Below are positions 54,638-61,821 of a stretch of 64,000 nucleotides of DNA, in pieces (the first letter of the stretch is position 1; each line of letters starts with the position of its first letter). The DNA comes from JANQQC01 sp965262255. Its GTDB lineage: Bacteria > Pseudomonadota > Alphaproteobacteria > Caulobacterales > Hyphomonadaceae. A model generated the notes under the pieces. The model saw only the letters and a program-made list of their open reading frames with translations, made no database searches and was not told the origin of the DNA. A program made the translations under genes and the position numbers. Location: contig OZ253505.1 in assembly GCA_965262255.1 (NCBI GenBank), forward strand, positions 3,968,001 through 4,032,000, given 5' to 3'.

Positions 54638-56488
54638 TCAGTTTGTTTGTCGATTTGGCTTTGTGATATCCATGTTGAATCCGTACCATTTTTTTGGCGG
54701 AGTAGTGACTCTTTTTCTATTCAGGTCGCCTAGATCATCTGGAGGACCATTTGTCAGAATATAGGAAGGAACACTACTCGGAGCCGCAGGACAAGATTCG
54801 TCCTTTCTATATTGAAGAGCAGCTTTAAGCAATGTATCGTCGTCAGTACCGACTTTCTTGGTCAAGTCATCCTCTACATAACAGCCCTTTACCTTAACTC
54901 CCTTGTCGGAAGGAGTATTAGAAGGGGTAAATCCGTCAGCATACTCTCCAAAATCCTTACCGTTTTTAACCTGAACTTGAACACCATAATAGGTAATACC
55001 GCAGTTCGTTTCTGGGAGCGAGCCGTATATCAGTCCACATGTATTTGTACCAATCAAAATAACTTCGACATCTGCACCTCTCAACCCATTAATCAAGGCT
55101 TCGCTTGCCCCGCAGGTTTCATTTGAAATTAGAATGAATACTCGGTCAAGTTCAAGTGAGTAGTATTTTCTGGAATACAAATTGTCGATTACCGTGTCAT
55201 CACAATCGTACGTGGAATAACTTTGACATTCTTTCCCAAACTCAATTGGCACGAGGGGAATCTTGTTTTTCGGAGGTGAGTTTGCTTCGGCATCGTAGTT
55301 GAGTTTTAGCTTAGCAAAAAACTTATTCTTAGTATTGTCATCACCAGCAATCATATAACCAAGCTGAGCCGCAAGGTATACGGAACCCCCCGGGTTATGA
55401 CGAAGATCCAGTATTAGATCGCTAACTTTTTCATCGTGAAATTTTTTGAACTGTTCGTTAAGAGGCTTCTCTGCTAAGTCATGTTGCAAAGAATCAAGCG
55501 CTAGGTAGGCTACTTTACCATTCGAAGTTGATATAGTCTTTTTGTGAGGAATCGGTTGGAGAACATTTCTCTCAGCGGTAAGGACTTCCTTTTTCGTCTT
55601 TGAACCATCTGCACTTTCAAATTCGTAGCTAAATTTATCACCTTTGTTTAATTTCCATAGGTCTTGAATCATTTGGTTGATATCGTAAATGGCATTTTCA
55701 CCATTGGCGTTAACGACATCAATACCATTGAACTTTAGCAGTTTATCTCCTCGATCTACCTTCGGAACTCCTCCTTCACTTGCTGCAGCAGGTGAACCTT
55801 TTTCAACACGAAGTACTCGAATCTCCCTCGGAACATCACCTTTTATCACCCTCCAACTTAATCCAATATAGGGATCTATCTGCCCATCATGCCGTTCCTG
55901 ATTCTCTGTTGCGAACTCCACGTGATGAAACGGAACCTTGATATCTTCTTCGTTAGGTTTGAAGCTAGGTTTGAGCGTATCAAAGTATGTTCGCATATAC
56001 TCTAAGTGGTCTCCAGCTTTTGGAGGCTTTGGTTTCGCATAGTTACTTTGATCTACCTCTTTAATGTCATAATGCCAAAGCTGTGTTTCATAACTCCATG
56101 AACGCAAATAGTGCATTTCATCAAGCATATTCCCATATCGCTCGCCCTGTTTCTCAGGAAATACGCACCGATTCTGATATACAGTGCTAGCTTCAAATTT
56201 CGGTAGTGTTCGAGGTACTGGTGGAGGTGGAGGTACACCAGGCGTAACTGTAGGCGGCACTACAGGAACCGGTTTAGCGGCAGGTGAAACTGGGTCAGGG
56301 GGTGGAGGACTAGTCGGAACAGGTGGAACCGGCGGCGCAGGTGAAGTTCCGCCAACCGAGCTGGGTGGATTGATATCGCCGCCATCACTCGACGATCCAC
56401 CACATCCCACCAACACGATACTCGCAAACAGCAACACCGTGCCGATCGCAGTTCCCGCTAAAAAAGAGCTCTCCTGACGAACTCGCAT
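54638..56488 (-). CDS. Lipoprotein with PDZ and S41-peptidase-like domains, probably catalytically altered
   Basis: 616 residues from ATG 56488 (GGAG 9 bases upstream). Signal with lipobox SIVLVGC, then a Pro/Ser/Val-rich linker (residues 30-90), a PDZ-like part around IRVLRVEKGSPAAAS and DKLLKFNGIDVVN, and an S41 core with DLILDLRHNPGGSVY. In active members the nucleophile lies in SASE and the Lys about 25 residues on in CGK; here these positions read GASE and CGL (NETCGASEALINGLRG, then TNTCGLIYG). It may be an anchored pseudoprotease in the envelope. Assignments of the dyad are by motif alignment from memory. Confidence 0.8.
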   Translation of the reverse strand: MRVRQESSFLAGTAIGTVLLFASIVLVGCGGSSSDGGDINPPSSVGGTSPAPPVPPVPTSPPPPDPVSPAAKPVPVVPPTVTPGVPPPPPVPRTLPKFEASTVYQNRCVFPEKQGERYGNMLDEMHYLRSWSYETQLWHYDIKEVDQSNYAKPKPPKAGDHLEYMRTYFDTLKPSFKPNEEDIKVPFHHVEFATENQERHDGQIDPYIGLSWRVIKGDVPREIRVLRVEKGSPAAASEGGVPKVDRGDKLLKFNGIDVVNANGENAIYDINQMIQDLWKLNKGDKFSYEFESADGSKTKKEVLTAERNVLQPIPHKKTISTSNGKVAYLALDSLQHDLAEKPLNEQFKKFHDEKVSDLILDLRHNPGGSVYLAAQLGYMIAGDDNTKNKFFAKLKLNYDAEANSPPKNKIPLVPIEFGKECQSYSTYDCDDTVIDNLYSRKYYSLELDRVFILISNETCGASEALINGLRGADVEVILIGTNTCGLIYGSLPETNCGITYYGVQVQVKNGKDFGEYADGFTPSNTPSDKGVKVKGCYVEDDLTKKVGTDDDTLLKAALQYRKDESCPAAPSSVPSYILTNGPPDDLGDLNRKRVTTPPKKWYGFNMDITKPNRQTN

Positions 56489-57250
56489 CTTTTTCACTCC
56501 GACCCCGTCAGTGTCACTGTTAGCAAGAAGACACAACTCTGAGGAAAGTTCAGTGACTGACGAAGCGATGGAATGATTCTACCAAAACTTTTGCGAAAAA
56601 TCAAAATTATTTAAGCTTGAGTTGAATTGCAAACCTCATTTCTGCTTTGTATCAAAACACCTACTGCCTGTGAAACTCCCCTTCCCCGCTGTCTCAAATG
56701 CTTCCGGTTTGATTAACCGAGCATCCAATGTAGTCCGATTAATGCGAATTCGTCGATTGACCCCCTGAGCCTATTACTGATATATTTCCGAGGCCGGTCG
56801 ACCGTTGAATGCAAATTGCAAAAGTTTCAGACAGTTCACGTAGCGCCTATTCTTCTAACTCAATGAACGGTTATTCTGTTCAAGCTCAATTGAGTCGATA
56901 ACATTGTTGTAAACGCAGCGACAGTTCTGGTGCCAAAGTCTATGGGGATAACCTTGCGCGAAAGCAATAACATTGTCAGACTGTCGAGAAACGCGTTATT
57001 CGCTTGTATTTCTCAGAATTTCTGTCTAACCGGATTGCCTAAAGCCGGATTCTAGGGCCAACTAGCCGCAACAACTTCGAAATTTCTGTTGTGTATTTCC
57101 CAAACTCTATGTTTCGTGGCAGTTTCAGCGTTATTCGGTTGTTTGGTAGGTTATAGGAAGTCTCCGCTACAGTCCTAGCGGCGCGAAATTTCGAGGGTCG
57201 TTCAACTTAACCCTAGTCTATATCCTAGTAGCTACTTCCCTTATCCGCTA
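56489..57250. other. Gene-free stretch with a decayed MITE
   Basis: The only recognised element is MITE family 2, copy 3 at 56977-57126. The remaining sequence has short frames only. Confidence 0.5.
56977..57126. mobile_element. MITE family 2, copy 3 (decayed)
   Basis: Left end CAGACTGTCGAGAAACGCGT and right end GTTTCGTGGCAGTTTC, the same length (150 bp) and internal GGGCCAACTAGCCGCAACAA block as the copies at 5222 and 7224. No flanking direct repeat is left. Confidence 0.65.
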
Positions 57251-57982
57251 TCAACTTACAGATGCAACCATCATACTCACTATCCAACCTCCTATACCTA
57301 AACTTAGAGTGACTAAGAGGCTTAAAATTATGCCCAGTATCATAATACTTCTTTTGTTGCTTTTTTCAATTTGATCCAATCGAGCAATTAATCGAGCAAC
57401 TAATCTATCTTCTACTTTGTCAACATACTCCCTCATTCTATCAAATTCCTCTCGTGTAGATTCGGCCAATTTGTCAACATACTCCCTCATTCTACCAAAT
57501 TCCTCTCGTGTAGATTCCGCCGATTTGTCTACTTTTTCGTTAATCGCTTTAATTTCTGTATCAAATTTTTTCTCAAGGCCATCGATTCGATCGTTCACTC
57601 CTCTAATTTCTGTATCAAATTTTTTCTCAAGGCCATCGATTCGATTGTTCACTCCTCTAATTTCTGTATCAAATTTTTTCTCAAGGCCATCGATTCGATT
57701 GTTCACTCCTCTAATTTCTGTATCAAATTTTTTCTCAAGGCCATCGATTCGATCGTTCACTCCTCTAATTTCTGTATCAAATTTTTTCTCAAGGCCATTG
57801 ATGCGCTCGTTCACCAAAGTAGAATTTGCTTCTATAGTCTTATTCAAACTGTCGACATGCATTTGTGTAACTCTGTCGTGTGCGATCGCCTTATCATCAA
57901 TACGCTGATTGATTCGTCGCTCCAATTCGGCCAACTCCTCACGAAGAATTGGCTTTTCTTTTAGGTCGTCTTCTGATGACAT
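57251..57982 (-). CDS. Tail-anchored coiled-coil protein with 18-residue tandem repeats
   Basis: 243 residues. A charged N-terminus is followed by five near-identical 18-residue units (N-D/N-RIDGLEKKFDTEIRGV), then two units of another 18-mer (S/L-AESTREEF-G/D-RMREYVDK) and a C-terminal membrane helix (IMILGIILSLLVTLSLGIGG). Heptad-like spacing predicts a long coiled coil projecting from the membrane. I know no specific function. The repeats are also nearly identical at DNA level, so copy number should vary. Confidence 0.75.
   Translation of the reverse strand: MSSEDDLKEKPILREELAELERRINQRIDDKAIAHDRVTQMHVDSLNKTIEANSTLVNERINGLEKKFDTEIRGVNDRIDGLEKKFDTEIRGVNNRIDGLEKKFDTEIRGVNNRIDGLEKKFDTEIRGVNDRIDGLEKKFDTEIKAINEKVDKSAESTREEFGRMREYVDKLAESTREEFDRMREYVDKVEDRLVARLIARLDQIEKSNKRSIMILGIILSLLVTLSLGIGGWIVSMMVASVS
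57551..57798. repeat. 54-bp tandem repeats inside the coiled-coil gene
   Basis: AATTTCTGTATCAAATTTTT recurs at 57551, 57605, 57659, 57713 and 57767, exactly 54 bases apart; units differ by single bases (GATCGTTC or GATTGTTC). Confidence 0.92.
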
Positions 57983-58741
57983 CTTTTTGTTCTAACTTGA
58001 GGGTAAGATTCAAATTCATAACATTATCAAGTTCTAATTAGCCTCTTTCTGTAATTTTGTCAATCGGTTGAATTGGTTCGTTAATTACGGAAACGAGGTC
58101 TTTCATTGACAGAAAACGCATGAGGTGGAACAGGCATCCGTCTGCTATAGACGCTCCAATGTCGTAATCACTACTCAAAAACACCTCTACGTTTACTCCA
58201 AAAATGCCAATTTCCGATCGTTGCAACGACACCACGTAAGTTTCCACCTTCGAACCCGCATACATTACACTTCTGGGAAGACTACCAAAACTTAGAATAC
58301 TCCGCACGGCCAGAGAGAAAATACTGACTAGTAACGCCTCCTATGGATAAGATAAAACTGTGATCGAAAAATGCTGTAGCAAAAAAAACGAATCTAGAGG
58401 GTGAATCCCTTGGAATCGTCTTCCAGAATCGAAAAAAAACCCGAACGATAAACTTTGGCAGAACCATTTGAAGTCGGAGAGTGGCTTATCAAATGAATGC
58501 TCTCGAAATCTTGCTATTTTCTCTCCTAACGTGTAACAACTTTCTGAACCTGCAGAATTGTGATAATGATTCGATAATTACTTGAGCCTAAACATCGGTA
58601 GACCTGTTCCAAGTTGAAAATACGGAACCATTTGGATCTCGCCCCCACCAACTCTCTATATTTCGCAATCATTGAGACATCCGCTAAACCTGCTAAGTAC
58701 CCTTTTGTAAAAACAGTCAATCTTCAAATTGAAGTCACGTT
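57983..58741. other. Stretch without an assured gene
   Basis: The best frame is 58038-58307 on the minus strand (89 codons, with VETYVVSLQRSEIGIFGVNV and HLMRFLSMKDL). It looks protein-like and could be the tail of a decayed gene; I do not recognise it. An AGGAGGC sits about 25 bases before its first GTG with no good start behind it. The dispersed repeat copy 2 is at 58505-58591. Confidence 0.35.
58505..58591 (+). repeat. Dispersed 88-bp repeat, copy 2
   Basis: Partner of 3019-3106, in the same orientation relative to the following gene, about 150 bases before the start of the next coding sequence. Confidence 0.65.
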
Positions 58742-59875
58742 ATGCATTCGCTCTATACACTTTACGGCTTACCCGCATCTTTATACACTGGGAAAGTCCG
58801 CGCCTACATGAGACGCAATCACATCAATTTTGTCGAAAAAACTCCTCGTAGCAGACGATTCAATAAGGTTATCCGAGAGACAGTGGGTCGTTGGATTATC
58901 CCTGTCATCGAATCTCCTGACGGCGAAATCGTTCAAGACGGCAGCGAAATTCTGGATCACTTCGAAAGCAAAGGCTACTCCGCTAACTCCCTGTTCCCGT
59001 CAGATCCGAGGCTAAGAGTTATCGCGCACGTGTTTGAACTTTTTGGCGGTGAGGGGTTACTGCGCCCGGCTATGCATTATCGCTGGAATTTTGACGAAAC
59101 AAACCTAAACTTTATAAAAACGGCTTTCGCTGAGCTATTTCCAGATAATCTCTGCTCATCCCAACGAGACGAACTTTTCATAAAATCTAGCGGTCGCATG
59201 CGGAAAGCCGCGGTAAGTTTTGGAGTAACATCGGAGGTTTTTCCGACCATAGAAAAGAGTTATCAAGAATTTCTTCTTCTCCTAAATGATCACTTCACCA
59301 AATGGCCATTTCTCTTGGGAGGACACCCGACTGTGGGCGACTACGGTCTGTTCAACCCCCTTTACGCGCATTTAGGACGCGATCCGAAACCATTGCAACT
59401 TATGCAAACACAAGCTCCACATGTCTTCCGATGGATCGAACGTATGAACGCCCCCGAAGATGTAAACGCCAAATACTCTGCCATCGCGAGAGATGAGCTC
59501 TTTTCAAATTTCAGTTTGCCTGAAACTTTGAAAGCACTGTTGCAGTTTGTTTCGGTCGAATACTTGCAAGAATTGACAGCCCATACTAGATTTGCCAATG
59601 AGTGGCTTGAGCAGAATTCAATCGAATCGCACGACCCAAAGTCTCGCATTACCGGGTTTACGAAGTTTGACTGGCGAGGACACACAATCACGACTGCTGT
59701 TATGCCGTACAGGTTTTTCTTGCTTCAGCGAGTGCTTGATACTTTCGATTCGATGAACGATCCCGATAAATTGATAGTCCGAAACCTTCTATCGGAAGTT
59801 GACCTAGCGTCCATCATTGACCTTCGTACTTCGTGCCGTGTAGTAAGGAAAAATCACTTGGAATACTGGCAGTGA
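58742..59875 (+). CDS. Glutathione S-transferase-fold protein
   Basis: 377 residues. The N-terminus is a thioredoxin-like GST domain (YTLYGLPASLYTGKVRAYMR, then VIESPDGEIVQDGSEILDHF, the Glu/Asp-Ser glutathione-binding motif). An all-helical GST C-terminal domain follows with FLLGGHPTVGDYGLFNPLYA. About 120 extra residues at the C-terminus make it longer than ordinary GSTs of 200-250 residues; this matches larger uncharacterised alphaproteobacterial members. Substrate unknown. Confidence 0.85.
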   Translation: MHSLYTLYGLPASLYTGKVRAYMRRNHINFVEKTPRSRRFNKVIRETVGRWIIPVIESPDGEIVQDGSEILDHFESKGYSANSLFPSDPRLRVIAHVFELFGGEGLLRPAMHYRWNFDETNLNFIKTAFAELFPDNLCSSQRDELFIKSSGRMRKAAVSFGVTSEVFPTIEKSYQEFLLLLNDHFTKWPFLLGGHPTVGDYGLFNPLYAHLGRDPKPLQLMQTQAPHVFRWIERMNAPEDVNAKYSAIARDELFSNFSLPETLKALLQFVSVEYLQELTAHTRFANEWLEQNSIESHDPKSRITGFTKFDWRGHTITTAVMPYRFFLLQRVLDTFDSMNDPDKLIVRNLLSEVDLASIIDLRTSCRVVRKNHLEYWQ

Positions 59876-60242
59876 TACTCAGACGGTATTTGGCGATACG
59901 GAAGCCTGCTAAGCATTAGCATAGCGCGGTTTCCTGACGTTTATCGCTATGTTCATTTCAATTTTTGGTCATAGACAGCGATGGATTTCACGGAGTACAC
60001 TACGGCGAAAAGTTCGGTCTGAATTCGGGATTAATGGAAGTTCACAAGCATAAACGTAAAGGCAGAGCCGGGCTACAATATAGACTAACTCGTGCGTATT
60101 GTATGCTTGTTTAAGAGACTAATCAGATATTTGTATCGTCGACAATTGTTCTCGCATTCACAAAAAGTACTATAATAGTGACAATGCCATCCAATCAACG
60201 CAGGATTCGTTCTGAAACAAAAGACAAAATGGGAGGAGCTTA
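59876..60242. other. Gene-free stretch
   Basis: Contains a small hairpin (GCTAAGCATTAGC near 59909) and an open segment reading DSDGFHGVHYGEKFGLNSG (about 59975-60035) that may be a gene scrap. No confident feature. Confidence 0.4.
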
Positions 60243-60869
60243 ATTGCCATCATAAACTTCATTAATTTCAAACTGTTTTCTCTGTCCATCGTGTCGAGCT
60301 CGTGGTTGTTGATTGTTTACTTGGTTACAGTCAATGTAAGTGCCGCTGAAGCTGAACACTCTACCGATTTCAGAAATTCAGGTTCGTTAGTATATGCTGA
60401 CGAAAACATCGTTACACCCGCTCGACTTAACTTTAACCACAACGGCATGGTTGTTCAATCGAGCGACCGTCAATCGAGACGGCACTATAATCGCGGTCGC
60501 AAGGGTCTAATTTACGGTGGTAAAGACCTTAAACAATTTCTAGGCTGTATAGGATGCGGAACGTACACCTCCAATTCCATTTGTAATCGATACGGATCTT
60601 ACGGTAGCAAGTACAGTTCTAACAGCCTCTTTAACAAATATTCAAATTTTGGTTCTAGATATTCTAAATCCAGTCCATGGAATACGTATAACTCTTCCGA
60701 TAACACCCCGATCCTTGTTGACGGCCAAGGTCGATTCTATGGATACTTTACCAGCAACCCCTATCGGTCACAGGCATTCAGTTATGCAAGAGACTTGCAG
60801 AGGTGGTACAATGACTCGGATGGCGATCTTGAGACATTTCAAGAGAAACTTTGCGCTGTTCTCGGGTAG
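60243..60869 (+). CDS. Secreted Tyr/Ser/Asn-rich protein, probable ATT start
   Basis: Unknown function. The conserved part reads FLGCIGCGTYTSNSICNRYG, then repeats of YGSKYSSNS-x-FNKYS and SPWNTY, followed by PILVDGQGRFYGYFTSN; this pattern is familiar from small exported proteins. GTG 60291 would give a signal without a positive N-region. ATT 60243, 4 bases after GGGAGGAG, adds 16 codons including Lys and yields a normal signal peptide ending VNVSAAEA. An ATT start is therefore favoured, as for abiEii. A 19-codon frame (60184-60243) precedes it. Confidence 0.65.
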   Translation: MAIINFINFKLFSLSIVSSSWLLIVYLVTVNVSAAEAEHSTDFRNSGSLVYADENIVTPARLNFNHNGMVVQSSDRQSRRHYNRGRKGLIYGGKDLKQFLGCIGCGTYTSNSICNRYGSYGSKYSSNSLFNKYSNFGSRYSKSSPWNTYNSSDNTPILVDGQGRFYGYFTSNPYRSQAFSYARDLQRWYNDSDGDLETFQEKLCAVLG

Positions 60870-60905
60870 TTAACTCTTAACTCTTAAACTAATTAGGAAT
60901 TACAC

Positions 60906-61553
60906 ATGCAAGATTTTATCTTATACGCCGTCATTGCGTTTGGCATTGGTTACCTGCTCGGTTCAATTCCGTTTGGACTTATTTTCTCGCAACTAGCCGG
61001 CGTAAACTTACGTGATGTCGGATCCGGAAACATCGGAGCCACGAATGTCTTGCGTACGGGAAAGAAGTTCTTAGCATTTTTAACTTTGTTGTTTGATGTT
61101 CTCAAGGCAATAGCGGCAGTATTGATCATCAAAGCGTTGGCAAATTCAATCTTTCCAGATTCTAGTACGAATTACCACCTTTTTGCCGCTGTAGGAGCAT
61201 TTCTAGGTCACTGTTTTCCAGTCTGGTTGAAGTTCAATGGTGGGAAAGGTGTTGCGACGTATTTCGGTTTAATGATGATCTTGTCTCCATACATATTCCT
61301 TATCAGCGCTATAGTTTGGCTCGCGACATTCGCAATCATTCGAGTATCGTCGATCAGTTCGATGACCGTTGCTGTTGTAGCACCTATAACGTTCGTCATA
61401 GGTATGCAGTACTCTTTAGAGGTATTGAGTCCGTCTAATGCTCAACACTTTTTTATGCAAATGATGCTTTCTTGTGTTCTTATTTGTCGCCATCTACAAA
61501 ATATCTCTCGAATCGTTGAAGGCACAGAACCAAAGTTTCGTTCCAAGACATAG
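60906..61553 (+). CDS. plsY: Acyl-phosphate:glycerol-3-phosphate acyltransferase PlsY
   Basis: 215 residues with five membrane segments and the three PlsY motifs: GSIPFGLIF with DVGSGNIGATNVLRTGKK, GHCFPVWLKFNGGKGVAT, and a third loop around VRVSSISS-like RVSSISSMTVA. It makes lysophosphatidic acid from acyl phosphate, first step of phospholipid synthesis, in the inner membrane. Start ATG 60906 after TTAGGAATT. Confidence 0.95.
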   Translation: MQDFILYAVIAFGIGYLLGSIPFGLIFSQLAGVNLRDVGSGNIGATNVLRTGKKFLAFLTLLFDVLKAIAAVLIIKALANSIFPDSSTNYHLFAAVGAFLGHCFPVWLKFNGGKGVATYFGLMMILSPYIFLISAIVWLATFAIIRVSSISSMTVAVVAPITFVIGMQYSLEVLSPSNAQHFFMQMMLSCVLICRHLQNISRIVEGTEPKFRSKT

Positions 61554-61821
61554 ATAATCACGTATCTAACCCCATCTATACAATCAACGAAACTGTTATG
61601 AGCTCTCTCGAATCTATAGATATGTCAGCTATTACGTCCTTTCAATTTTTCTGCCCCCGCATACTTCGCGGTAAATCTTTCGAGTATGTCCACCGTCCTC
61701 TACCGAATTATCGGAACGGGTATAGTCGGATTCACGCCCCGTTGTCGCTCAACTTAGAATCGACCAGCAAGACAGAAAAGTCCAGAGATAAACACTTATC
61801 TTCGAGACCTGTTTACAACGA

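Noticed and set aside
54504..54689. 61-codon minus-strand frame with a hydrophobic segment, overlapping the S41 lipoprotein 3' end
   Set aside because: Signal-like core may be chance; it overlaps the upstream gene by 52 bases and has no recognisable mature part.
58038..58307. 89-codon minus-strand frame
   Set aside because: Looks somewhat protein-like but lacks a convincing start and I cannot place it in a family; listed only as part of the gene-free stretch.
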